A stretch of 64,000 bases of DNA, taken from the NCBI GenBank assembly GCA_002118135.1, contig BDIU01000013.1, positions 186,001 to 250,000 of the forward strand. Direction: 5' to 3'. This stretch comes from Trebouxia sp. TZW2008 (Eukaryota > Chlorophyta > Trebouxiophyceae > Trebouxiales > Trebouxiaceae). The notes under the pieces were generated by a model. That model did not search any database, was not told where the DNA came from, and worked only from the letters and a program-made list of their open reading frames with translations. Positions 25,984 to 38,700 of the stretch are shown here, piece by piece (position 1 is the stretch's first letter; every line of letters starts with the position of its first letter). The position numbers were made by a program, and so were the translations under genes.

Positions 25984-26882
25984 CCTGACATGAACTAGAA
26001 GGGTTTTGTCCTGCTAGCTATATGTGCTAGAGCAGGATGGCTGATTATGCAGCACAGTCTGTGCTTTGTGTAAGGCACCATTTCCTTTGTCAGCATGCCA
26101 TAGAGCAACAGTCTGCACGCTTGCTGTCAAGCTGCCTTTGCGTCTGCACAAGAGATGCTGACCACATTTTGCCCAAGCTTGTCACACTCAGCAGTGTTTG
26201 CTGTACTTGTGTAATATATCATAGTCTTGACTCGCACATGCCCTAGGTGCATTGCAAACAGTGCTGTCAATACCTTTTGACCCAATCTTGGGTTGGAGCG
26301 GCATACCTGGCGGTTACAAATACAAGTGTGTTGCAAGCAGTCTTGCAACTGAGACACACGCGGCAGTCATGCGCGACTCAAGCTTGGTGGGTTTCGCAGC
26401 AAAGCACATGTGCTGAATGTGTAACCTTGGCACACAATTAGCTTGTCGGTTGGTCCAGATGAGTACGCTGCTTCACATGAAAGTCTGTTCAGCAACCTGT
26501 GTTCAGGATGTGTTGTCTTGAATGCGTTCAGAATTTCAGCAACACTTTGATGCATGCCCAGTAGTGCAGCTCAATGCATTCATTCAATGAAGTTATTGGT
26601 ACGTGTGCATGTGACACTAGAATAGCATGAAACCTTATCTGCGGTAGCATGCTGCGTTGCCAGCCATGGCCTACAGCAACATTTGTAAGAACGTTACCTC
26701 AAGTTGAATGCAAGCTCAAGCCATCTCAGGCTGCTATAATACCTTCAGCATTGGTGCAAAGTGTGTGGCTCATTCCCATATGAATCTAGCAAAGCGAACA
26801 GCCTGTAGCGTCTAGAAGCAAAAGGCTGCATGGCTGAGTGTGACTGCGACAGCGGACCATTGCTGACCAATGCTACAGTAAA

Positions 26883-26950
26883 TGCTGACTGCTGACTGCT
26901 GATGCTGACGCTGATGCTGAAGCTGATGCTGATGCTGATGCTGATGCTGT
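26883..26950. repeat. GCTGAT/GCTGAC hexamer microsatellite
   Basis: About eleven imperfect units of GCTGAT with GCTGAC and GCTGAA variants, in non-coding DNA. Confidence 0.9.
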
Positions 26951-27634
26951 CTACCCGCTGACAATGGCTGATTCATAATGCTGTCGCTGACCGAAGTTGT
27001 GCCCTCTTCTTCCTCCGTTGACCACCTTGACTCGCACCTTCTCCAACTTCAGCTCCAAGACGACGGCACAGCTCCAGCGCCCAATCCCGCTCTGGTAGCA
27101 CTGGCTGCAGTCCGTAAATATAGCCTGCAGATGACGTTGTACATTGCATCTATGGGTCAGGTTTGATATACCCTGTTGGACGACATACGAGATCGGAAGC
27201 AGGCTGGCTGCAGCGGTGCCAAAATGCGTTCTTTCCGTGCTGATGGGTCGAGTACAATTCTGAAGGCGCGCAAGGTACCCACGCTGCATCGCCTTGGGGT
27301 TTCCCGTGAGCAGCGGAGAACTGCAGTGCCCCGGCATAAATATGATGAAAATCCTGATGTGCATCAAGATCATTGTCAATATCGCACAGGACGTGGGTCA
27401 CACTATGCCTACTCTTGCAGCCTCACATGCCAGCATGCACTTCTCGGTGATAGATGGTTCCGTTGCCACAGACAAAGCTGCATACCACAAATCGCCCTAT
27501 CAAGTTATTGAGCATTCTTTTTGGTAGGCATGCTCGAAGCTTTGCTGGGTGCATGAGGGTGCATGCTGCTGCCTTCACGCTTGACATAGCATGATCAACA
27601 TCCTTACACAACAGCGTCTCCTTTCCTACACGAC

Positions 27635-28025
27635 TGCCACCATCTTTTGCTGCTGATTCTAGAAACCCTAGGGAGGGTTTCTGGTCACATAGCCACTGCT
27701 ACAGCAAGATGTTCATCACCATACATAAGGAGCCTTCAAATCAGCAGGATCATCTTTCCAGCCGCAGGCAGCTACAGCAGCAGCAGCAGCTACAGCAGCA
27801 GCAGCAGCAGCAGCCACCGCTACAGACCGCAGCTGCAGCTTGGCTGCACCCAGCCCAGACGGCCGCCAAGGAAGGCCCTGTGTTCATACGGTCTTTGCCC
27901 TTGCACAGGGCTGCAACAGGACGCCCTCATGATCTTTGACAGAGATCATACAGTGGACGGTCCCGCCTCTGTGATTCTCAGCGCATAGTTAAGGGGACTG
28001 GTTGCTGTATGCAAGACTCCAAGCA
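27635..28025 (+). repeat. duplicated block A, copy 1, with a Q-rich frame
   Basis: It begins TGCCACCATCTTTTGCTGCT and ends near GCTGTATGCAAGAC, and is repeated about 779 bp downstream. An open frame from 27709 reads HLSSRRQLQ, a glutamine run, then AQTAAKEGPVFI...RAATGRPHDL and stop (27939). The second copy keeps the same frame and the same stop position, which hints at past or present coding. Confidence 0.75.
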
Positions 28026-28054
28026 CCTCAACTTCCAATGCCAACACCCAGGTA

Positions 28055-28185
28055 TGACCATTGAGTCTCAAATGGCACAAGATTACTCACCGGAGGCTGA
28101 CCACGAGATGGACAAAGAAGTGTACACAATGAGCAAATTGAGTCAGATCAAGGTTGTCGACTGACGCTGCAAGTACCACGCTCAG
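28055..28185. repeat. duplicated block B, copy 1
   Basis: GACCATTGAGTCTC...TGTACACAATGAGCAAATTG...TCAGATCAAG matches a second copy at 29245-29370. Blocks A and B occur in the same order, so a larger segment was probably duplicated and the spacing changed later. Confidence 0.7.
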
Positions 28186-28413
28186 CAGGTGACATCATCT
28201 TAACTCCTGCAAAAATTATGTTGATGCTGTCATAGCAGAGCTGTAGCTGGTCTTCGTAACCTTCAGCTATGCGTTGACCGTGGGTGCAGCATTTTCCTAT
28301 TTTGTTGTCTGACGCCATGAATCAACGTCTCATGTAGGTAGTGCATGATCTTGCCCCAGAGCTCAACATGTCATCGTCACAGTGTGCCAGAACAGCTTGT
28401 ACAGTCCACATGC

Positions 28414-28795
28414 CTGCCACCATCCTTTGCTACTCGCTGCCAAAAGCCTAGGAAGGGTTTCTGCTCCCATAGCTGCTGGTGCATTGGACTCCTCATCATA
28501 AGAAGCTTTCAGAACAACAGCGTCATCTCCTCCAGCAGCAGGCGGCGGCGGCGGCAGCGGCAGCAGCAGCACTAGCAGGAACAGCAGCGCAGCTACAGCC
28601 GCAGCTGCAGAACACTCAGCTGCGGTCAGCTCAGACAGCTAGCCAAGAAAGGCCTGTGTTTTTGCATGATTGTTGCCCTTGCACACGGGCTGCAACAAAA
28701 TACCCTGATGATCTGTGACATACAGGAGCGGTCCTGCCGGTGTGTTTTCAATGTACTGTAGGGGGACGCATTGCTGTATGCAAGACACAAATCAC
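28414..28795 (+). repeat. duplicated block A, copy 2, with a Q/A-rich frame
   Basis: It begins TGCCACCATCCTTTGCTACT. The open frame from 28479 reads EQQRHLLQQQ, an alanine run, AQTASQERPVF...RAATKYPDDL and stop (28718). The trinucleotide run has expanded differently from copy 1 (GGC/CAG here, CAG there), while the flanks align codon by codon. Confidence 0.75.
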
Positions 28796-29244
28796 CCATA
28801 CACCCAATCACTGATCCACCCAAGTATATCAGGGTGTGTTCATATCAAGGTGAGCTTTGATTGTTCAATACAGACAAGCTATGGTGCATCCTCTGGACTA
28901 TGGACCACACTGACAATCACAAACAGCCCCGTGTAAGCTTGGGGCCAGCAGGAGTCTCTGAGGACTTGGGACAGGGGTGCCAAAAGCTGTGGACAAACTG
29001 TACAGCGCAACGCATGATCATGAGCCAAGCAAGTTCTTTTGTTTTTGTTTCTTGTAAGCAGAGGTCTTGTGCTCTCTGCAAATTGACCGAACAGAACAGC
29101 TTCAGCTCAACTTGAAGTTACAGCTCGGTTCAAATGCAGCAGCGCTGCTAGCATTTAAAGCAACTGTAAAGACTATGTCCTGCGCAAAGCTTTGCGGCAT
29201 TGCATCAGCTTGCGCGTGATTTGTGTCACATATGCTCTCATGCG

Positions 29245-29370
29245 GGTGGCCATTGAGCCTCACTAGATTGCTCACCTGAGCCTGATCACGAGACGAACGA
29301 CAATGTGTACACAATGAGCAATTTGAGTCAAATCAAGATTTCCACCTCATTCTGCAACCACCATGCTCGT
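29245..29370. repeat. duplicated block B, copy 2
   Basis: GGCCATTGAGCCTC...TGTACACAATGAGCAATTTG...TCAAATCAAG, about 1190 bp after copy 1. Confidence 0.7.
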
Positions 29371-29727
29371 AGTTCTGTTGTGTGTGTTGCATCGCCACTC
29401 AGTGCGCTCAGATGCAACGCATGACGTGACTAGTTTCCAGCACGCCCGCCCGGCTGCTAGAGAAACCTGATCACGTCAGTCTTTGTTCGAGGTGTTGGCC
29501 GATCCCTTGTCAGTGTTTGCAGTTGCGAATAGGTGTTGCCTATCAGCTTTGACAGTAAGCACCCTTTTACAGTTGTGTCGGCGCATGTAGCAGGCTTCGA
29601 GCCATTGTGTTGAGTGTCGAAGTCGAAGCCGTGCCTCGGCCGCTGTGAAGGACACACCTCTTGCACCTGCTGCTTACTTGAGGTTTAGCTTGTCAGCATC
29701 AAGAGTGAGAGTCCGGGTCAGGCAGCC

Positions 29728-32700
29728 ATGGGGAAAGCTAAGTCTGTTCCAGATCTTGTTTCCAAGCCTATGGCGTCATGGACTGGTGACGATGTGAAGC
29801 AGTGGCTGAAAGAGCATGAATCTCTGAACAAGTATACCAAGTTGCTCAAGGTGTGTATCGCTCTGTCCTTCATGTTGCGTGGGCCTTTACTGGTGGAAGC
29901 TTGCAGACTGAATTATCTACATGCACGCTACAGGGAACCACTGGCAAGGATCTTGTCAAGTTGTCAGAGGAAATTTTGGCTCAGATTGGCATCAAAAACC
30001 CCTTGCACAGAATGCAGCTCATCAATACAAGGGATGACCTCTTAGTACAGCAGGAGCAGGCCAATGCATCTTCATCCCCATCGCAGTTGACACCCTCTCC
30101 TAGCAGTGGCACAGTGCCATATACTGCAACCCCATCAACTAGCAAGCCGTCATCACCCTCACCATCTTTCATTGCACCTATGCACTCGCCCAAGGTGATT
30201 TCTTTAGCCTTTCCAGAATCTGTTTTGCCTCTTGATGTCCATTTTCTTCTCTGTATTGCTCATTTGGCAGTGCCTCATGCAACTGTGCATATACCATTGC
30301 CAGGATACAGACGTCCTGCTGTCACACGCTTTTGATGCCCCATATGCCACATGCTCTTGCTGCTGCAGCATAGCCTTGATAAGCAGTGGAGCACATGTAG
30401 CTGGTGTGCCAAGCCATTCTATACAGGTGTATTGAGAAGATTCAGACCTGCATCTCTAAACGGTGACTTATGCAGGGGAAGGGTCCGATTCTGCTGCAAA
30501 GCTTTTCCAGAAGCCAATTCTCTGGAAGTGGTGTGTCTAGCAGCAGTACCTTCAGCTTTGGCGACTCTCTGAGGCCACCCAAGGAGACCAACATGGTCAT
30601 TCTGGATGATGATGGTCTCTTGCTGGTGCGTCACTGCTAACATGTCTACCGCCAATCTGCTTTGGCCACGCACTTCACATTTTGGTCAGCATCAGATCAG
30701 AAACATACATGCCATTTGGCAGGAGAACTCAAACCTTGCAGGTGTATGTTGCAGCGCCAATCCCCTGTGTGCACAGGAATTGATGACTGTAGCGCTGCCC
30801 ATGTTGGCGCAAATCTTCATACTGGCTCATTCAGCATTGAGTTGTCTGCATGCAGGTTCCCATGAAGGGTGTGCAAGGCAAGGCGTGCAGCCTGGTGGAG
30901 GTTGTCACTGAAGCATATGGGTAAGCTCAGTTCCCCAAACGTTTCACACAGTATGAGCTTGCACAGTCAGGCTGTTCAGCACCTTGGACACCGCAACATG
31001 CAGCTGTGGCAGGGCACAATGCTATGCCTGAAGCTCTGGTTCAAGCATGTTGGCTGTGATATGATTATTATCAAGAATAAAGCAACGCATTGCTCACTGT
31101 TTGTTGGCACACAGTAATTACAATGCGAGCAGAGATGTGTCAAGAGCATTACCACAAACTGAGCATTAAAGTCAGAAAGAAGTCATTGACCATCTCGCCA
31201 TGAGACTGTCTGACACATTGAGTGGGCATATGCACAGTTGATGCAGTAGGAAGTCAGGCATCCCTTGATTGCTGCCTAGCTACACCCTTTTGCCTTGATG
31301 AAGCTGACACCTCTTGGTCGGCAGAATGCTGCTGTCGCCCTGAATTATTCTGTAAGGAAGCACGCAGCGGCAATCGTTTGAACCTGAAATGGTATGATCA
31401 GCTGGCATCTGTATCAGCCAATATCTCAGAAAGGATTTAGCTGCATATGACAGACATCTTGGCAGAGATGCCAGCAACAGGCCCACACAGCTCGACTTGC
31501 AGCAGCAAATACAAGCAGTGGCAGAGGAACGGCAAACTGGGCCACTTGACTGCCAGCGCAGTTTATCAGATGTAGCAAGACAGCGAGGCTGCAGGTCTGA
31601 ATACACCTTTACCTGAGCTCAAGCTGAAAGGACTCTTCAGCTCAACTCAAGCTAAGCATAGTTTACAGAAACTGTAAACTATGCTTAGCTTTGAAATATG
31701 CAGTACACCAACAGCAGAATGACTCAAGAGCACAAACGCAGACATGCTACTGCAGAGCTGGCACAAGTTTTGCCTGAAAATGCGCAGCTGCAGCTGCATA
31801 GCATGCAACAGGCAGAGGCAGACATCAAGCACACTGCTCAACTGAGAACGTTCTGCCCTGACCAGACGCACAGCTGCATTGTCACTTTAGCAAGTCACCA
31901 GCAAATGCTTGCAGATCAAATTGTGCAGAAGACATGCAAGTATGCAGCAACACAGCAGTCAGCACTTTGCATGGCTGCTGAGCAGCAACCACAATCAGCC
32001 GGGGGTGAGCGCCAGCATACCAAACCTACCCATCTCTTCTTGTGTTGCTATTCAACAGCCCTTGCCCAGGGAATCAGCTCTCTCTGACTCGTGCATCAAA
32101 CCAGATTGAATGCAAAGCAAGCTCAGCAGGACCCAGATACATCAGTTTCTGCATCTCATGCTGCAGCACTGGCCGAACAGTCAGCAAAGCACGGCTCACA
32201 ATGGTGTCAGATGCAGATATATCAAGATCCACTCAGCTCACCAGCTGAGGCACATAAATGCTTGCCATTTGTGTATGGCACAAGGCATCAACAAATGGCG
32301 CAGTCAGCCAGGCTGTTGTGGTGATGCAGGCTATGGCGACAGGCATACTACAATGCCAACAACTGTGAAGCCCTAGTGAGCTGTGCAGCAGAGCTACAGG
32401 GGCTCATCTTGGCCAACAGCAGCCTGGCAGCCCGCCCCACTCTCATGGCCAACCTGCTGGAGGCCGTCACCGAGGTCAAGGAGTTTGTTGCCACGTTCTC
32501 AGAAAGGTCTGCCGGCCAATCACTTCTACAGCAGTCTAGGCATTGCCTTTTCCCTTGCAAGCCTCAAAACGGGCGCTGATGTGTTTGGCAAAGCTGCCTG
32601 GGAGGTCTTGTTTGTCATGACAGCCAGCCAAAGCTGCTGCATGCCATACTGACATTACACATCTGGCAAGCTGCAGCTCATAAGTTTGTGGCATGTTTGT

Positions 32701-35700
32701 AGGGGCTGGTTGTCTAGGCTAGAGCGGGTGAGCAGTGACAAGGAGGAGTTCTGCCGTCTGGACAGGCTGCTGATTTCCATTGCTGCAGAGGGCGGCAACC
32801 AGCCTGGACCTGAACAGGTATGTGTCTGCCATACATGCATTTGCAATCACTGCAACAGGATCATTGGTGCCATATGCTGCACTCCTTGCTTTGCGCTGAC
32901 ATACAATGGCATTGATATACTCAGTGCACGGCTTTATGACTGAAGCATGATTCACATAGCCTGTTGCTGACTACCCTATACTTGCATGGGTTTGGTTCTC
33001 TTCACCTGTGAATTGCCTCCCACCCCACGCTGTGGTGGCACATGAGCACACAGAAAGCACATCTTAGAAAGCACATCTGAATTCAAGCAATGCATATGCC
33101 CTAACACAGGTCAATAGCCTGCTTGCCAACTGTCCTGGGTCTGACTGCATTTTGATAACCTATACTTGTACTGAAAGCAAAGCACTCTGGTGGTCATGCA
33201 GGAGCACAACAAGTCAACTGCTGACTGTCCCACATGGGAACAGTCTGTGCTTGAGCCAGCTGTTTACAATAGTGAAGGTGAACTTGATTCTGGCGGTGCA
33301 GGAGTTTACAGATTATATGCCAGACCCGAGCCAGGCACTTGATCAGCTAATCTTGTCTTGAAAAGCTGTGTTGTGATGATGCAGGAGTACACAGATGACA
33401 CAGCAGACCTGAGGCGGGCACTGGATGGGCTGGGTGGCATGGCGGCCCTCACAGACCCTGACATGCAGCTCAAGGCCTTGCCAGAGCTTGAACAATATGT
33501 ATCAGCGGTATGCTCAAGATTGCTGCTTTGCCTGACACAGCCAACGCATGCATGTTGCACAGGCAGTGTGCGACCGCACGCCCAGCCAGTCTGACTGCAT
33601 GATTGCATGCTGGTACAACGCAATGCTGCTGCGCTGCTTTGGGTAACAGGTTCTGCTGCCAGGAGTTGGCACCCAAATTGGGGGTGCATGATGTCACCAC
33701 AATACATGGCCATAAGCTGCGTCAAGCCCAATGCCACAATGTTGTCTGCAGAAATCTTCTGCTGATGTGCTCAATGGCCAGAAGGATAATTTTCATCTCG
33801 CTCTCAGGTACAGTCGCCCAACAGGCCCTGTGCTGATGATGTGCTGAGCCAAAGTCCACAAAGTCACACACAATATGGCACTGAGCTGCGCATAAACACA
33901 TGGCCTGTGGTGATTTGTCGCAAATCTACCCAAGCGTGCTCGACATTGCTGTTGAGTGCAGCGTGCAAGGGCAGTGTTGGCCAGCCTGGTGGCTCGTGAG
34001 GTAGCCTGGCGAGAGGCCAGCCTGCAGACAGGTCCCCACCAAGTCATTCGCAACCCTGAGGTGCGCCTGTGGTGGTGGAAGAGCTTTGGCTCAGCCCTGC
34101 TGCAGACGTATGGCAGCCTGGGCACTGAGGAAATCACCTGGGAGCGCTTCTGGAGCAAGTTCCCCAAAGGCTTGGAAGAGTGAGCTTCTGCGCAAGCTTT
34201 CTTTGTGCTTGAGACAGTTGCATTTCACAGGGGTTAACAAGTGTCCTTGCAATGACCATACACAAAAGCATACAAAAGCTGCATATGTTGAGCATCTGCT
34301 CTGCTTGTTGCACATCAACAAGATAGTGCTGCGATGTGCCAAGCATTGCAGCAGGTTTTGAGCAGATTCCCTGGACTGCTTGCTTGCACAAAAGATACTT
34401 CATACTGCCCAGCAGGTTCTATTCAGTGTCCAACGTTGCGCAGGCAGACAAGACAAGAGTGCTCAATGGCATATGGCATTGAATACATGTACCGCTGCGG
34501 CAGTGTCTCATCGTTTTGACAGAACTATCCAGCAGCGTCCAGGAGGCCATTGCTTTGGGCAATCCTGTGCCTTGCTTATACACCCCAATGACAAGGATTA
34601 AATCTGATACTGTTTGCATGTGCAGTGAGGCAGCAGCCAGTGTCGCTCAGGTAGTGTACAACAAGCACACCAGGGAGGCCTTCCAGGCCGCCATCAGCCG
34701 CGGCAACCCCAATTTGATCACCCCTGTGGAGCTGGATTTCAGCCTGCCCCGCAATGCTCCCCTTGCGCAGCAGTGCAGCGTCCTGCTCAACTGGGAGAAC
34801 AGCTACAAAACTCTCTCCAGGTGCGCTGCTGCTATGTGCCACTTGCCTCAAATGTGATCACTAGCAGTACAGATTTGCCGGCTGCCACTGTTTGACATCA
34901 CACACTATATTCAGTGTTCAGCGTCAGACAGCATACTGTGAGCCCACAGTGTAGCTAAGACAGATGCAGTTTGCGCATTCTAGGAACCAATGACATCCGA
35001 CTGTGGTCAGGAGTGTCACCTGCATGTCACTGCTTCTGCACGCATAGAGCAAGTGCTCAGGAGCGCTTCTCTAGATCCTAGATTATCACAGCATGAACTG
35101 CTGTCACACATGCACCTTGGGAAACCATCACTTCATCAGGCCATGCCTAGTCTCATGTGCAATACATGCAAGTGCACCCATATTGCATGTCATTTTGCTG
35201 CATACATGTGAAAGCTGACAAGTCTGCGCGGCTAGACCTTCTGGGACTTCTGCTACAGGAGTGCTGGCAGGCTGGGGTCAGGGACTCGCAGCACAGGGTC
35301 CACTCTAGGGGCAACAGAGGAGTACAAGCCGGTGGTGAACACCCTGCCTGAGGTGACGCAGCTGCTGCTGGGGCAGGAGCGGCACTGCCAGGGCCTGCTG
35401 GATGTGCTGCAGCCCGACCAGGGCCAGCCACCGCAGGTTGTCTCCCTCTGCGGCGCCCCTGGAGCAGGTACTTATACTGTTCTCAGGCTGTCTTCACCTC
35501 TTTTCCATATGCCTGTATACATGAAAATTTACAATTCGCTGTATGTGGGGACCATGAGGTGCACATGCCTTTGCCCTTGCTCTTGCCCATGTCCTGATGA
35601 CGATGCTGGTGATGACAGTTGTTTTGGTGATGATATTGCTTGTGAGGACACTGTGGTCTCCCAGCTATTACCAGGGCAGGTGCCTCAGCTCTTGCCTTTG

Positions 35701-38700
35701 CTCTTGTTGTGTGGTAGCAGGCTGATTGAAGTTCACTGGGCGTAGTTGGTGCTTGCTTCCTGACGTGTGCTGCCTGCCGGTATGTGTACACTTTAGCCTG
35801 ACCAGGGCCAGCTGCCACAAGTTGTGTATCTCTGTGGTGCCCCTGGAGCAGGTGCCTTGCCCTTGTCCCAGCTCATGCCCTTGCCCACAAACTTGTCCTT
35901 GCCTTTGCCCTTATGTGTATGTTCTCGCTTGTGCTGCTGTGCCCGCACTTGTTCTTGCGCTTCCCCTTGCCCATGTCTGTGTCCTTGCCCACAACCTCCG
36001 CCCTGAATCATGTTGCCTGCTTTAATGAGAGGGCGTGCAAGAAGCTGGTGCTAATCAATTGCTGACAAGCTTCTTATGTGCAGGCAAGGTGAACATAGCT
36101 GTGATAGCAGCCGAGACCTTGTTCAGCAGCTGCTTGTGGTGCAACGCCTTCTTTGCAGATATGGAGAGGGTAGAGACTGGTGTTGAATGCGCCTTTCAGC
36201 TCATGGCGGCCTTTGCTGTAACAGCTGACACCTCAGACACCTGCACCCTCATGGCATGGCTGGCCAAGTGGGCGGCTATGCCCATGGGTCTCATCGTGCA
36301 CTGCCCATCAGACATGACGGCCCGCCTCCACAAGCATGTCATACACAATGTGGAGAAGATGATCAAGGCAAGTCTAGCCTGGAACAAAATGCAGTGCAAA
36401 GTATGAAACGACATTGGCCTGGCAGTTGAGAACCCATGTATGAGCAGCTAGTCATGATCTGAATCTGGCCTTCCAAGGATGAGCGTGAGATTTGCATCAG
36501 CTTGCAACGCTATCAATAGCAACATGCTGATACCCCATCCTAGGCAATCCAGCTCTGGCTACACACATCTGCTACATATTGATGATTTCGCCGGCCTTCA
36601 CAGCGCCCCACGGCCTGTTGCCACCTTGTAAGCAGCAAAACAAGGAGTACAGCACAATCACTGACCAGCGGTTGCAGGACACATTGCGTGCTGCACACAG
36701 TAGATCTGCGCTCTCTGTTGATGCTGTCAACTACTTGACTGATGAGGCTGCTACTGCCATAACATGTTGTGACACACCTTGTTGCAGGCTTCGCCACAAA
36801 TGCAAGTTGTGCTGTGTGCCACTGACCCCATTGAGGTCCCAGGAGTGGAGTGTGTGACATATGAGCTTGAGGACCTAGGTGTGGAAAACGTGGCTCAGAT
36901 TCTGACCAGCATTGTGCCTCAGGTAGATGCTCTGCCCAGCACCAACATGACTGGCTTGCATTCTCTGCAACACTCCTCATCTTGTGCCTCTGGTGTTGCA
37001 ATGACTGTGTCATCAGGCATTGCAAGTCATGCTTGACGGCAAATGGCATGGTCCAGATAGATCCCTGTATGCAGCTAGTCCTGCTAAAATGCTCAGCATA
37101 CAAAGCTGTGCTTCAGCAGGCTTGAAGGCGACAGGTGCTTGCATTTGCCATTCCTGCAACATTCACATAAAAGACTGTGGCTGCTGCTCTCCTGAAGAAG
37201 CAAAACCCGCTCCTCCTTTCCCTTCCATTCTCAGAACTCAACTATAACTGCTGTTGCTTCAACGACTGACAGAACATTCTGAAGTAAACTATCTTATCTC
37301 TGCGCAGATTGGTGACAGAGCTGTTGAGCTAGCAGAGGCATGTGGGGGCCGGCCTCTGGCTGCTCACATGGTGGGGAGTGCTTTGGCCAGTGGCACTGCT
37401 CAAATGGAGGAGGTCCTGGTTGCTGTAGCCTCTCCAGCTGTGGCCCACCTGCAGCCCCTGGACAGGTCTGTCACTGAGTCTGATATGTTTTTCCACCCTG
37501 ATTCTGCCTGCTGTCAGTTTCCCCTATCAGCTTTTGGGCCAACATCATGATTGCTATAAACAACTGCCTCACAGCAGCAGTGTTTACTTGTGGGTTCGGT
37601 GTTGATCTTGCCTTTCTGAATCTTCCCTTGTGCTTCTGTTCCCAAATCCTTGTCTTTGTTGATGTCCACGTCCATCATAGCACACGCCAGCCTTACCCAG
37701 TTTGCAGCACCTGTCCCTTTGTTCCTGAACATGCTCTTGACTGCTGTGCTTGAAGCTCTTTGAGCGGCGTAACAGCATTGTGATATGCTGTACAGGTGCA
37801 TCCGCTTCATAGTGAGCACCTTACCAGATGAGTTCCTGCACGCATTGCTGCTGCTCTCAGTCTTTCCTGGGTCCTTTGAGCGGCGAGCAGCAGCAGAGCT
37901 GCTGGGCATGACCAGCATTGCACTGTCCAAGACACGCAGCCTGCTACGCATCCTGGCCACCTGCAACCTGCTGCAGTACAGCAGCACCTCAGAGCGCTAC
38001 ATCATGCACGCCTCTGTCAGAGCCTGCTGCAGAAGCCTGGCTCAAGAGCTGGGACTCACCCATGAGTCTGCCAGGTAATACTGCTGACTATGTCCCTTGT
38101 CAAACTGGTTGCACCTGATCTGCAGCCTGCCTGAAGCTCCACCAACTTTTTGGTGCTGGTAGCAGCCACATTTGGTGGCCTGTTAATCTTGTTGGCCAGT
38201 TGCACCAACCTGTGCACCACTGAGTTGCTGATCCATGGTAGCTAGCTGCAAGTTGCATCATTAGTACTGCTCAACGCCGCTTGAGGAAGTCTGCACTGAA
38301 TCTGCTGCATTCCTATGGTGCAGAGTGACATTCATAGAGTACTACACCAAGTACCTGGCAAAGGCTGCAGCGCTGCTTGCAGCTCAAGCACCAGTGTCAG
38401 CCATGCGCCTCTTTGATCGTGAGCACCAGAACATCCACGAGATTGTGCAGTGGGCCTCATCGATGCCGCCTGAGGAGGCCCTGCCCTTCTACAGTGACAT
38501 CTTGTGGGACTCCATGCCACTGCTGAGTGGCAGGCTGGACCTAATGCAAAGAGAAGTCTTCTGCAAGGTCTGCTTGCTCTGCTGCTGCACAAACAAGAGC
38601 AATCGATGTTGTGTCAACAAGCCCTGAGAAGTTGCTGAGTGGCAGGCCGCACCTCATGTAACCAGAGGTCTTTTGCAAGGTCTGCTTGCTCTGCTGCTGC

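Larger units (their letters stand above)
25948..29727. other. 3.8-kb region without a recognisable gene
   Basis: It lies between the helicase and the NLR-like gene. It holds a GCTGAT microsatellite, two pairs of diverged duplicated blocks and CAG/CAA-rich frames. The stretch at 26990-27400 has open frames on both strands that resemble no family I know. A small or lineage-specific gene, or remains of a mobile element, cannot be excluded. The last few hundred bases should hold the promoter and 5' UTR of the NLR-like gene. Confidence 0.4.

Noticed and set aside
26978..27511. ORFs of 62 and 111 aa as a new gene
   Set aside because: Both strands are equally open, no splice-consistent extension was found, and no family similarity is visible. 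Left as an unexplained region.
35560..36005. Cys/Pro-rich ORFs (99 and 111 aa) as a metal-binding protein
   Set aside because: They come from a CTTGCC-type low-complexity repeat within an NLR intron.
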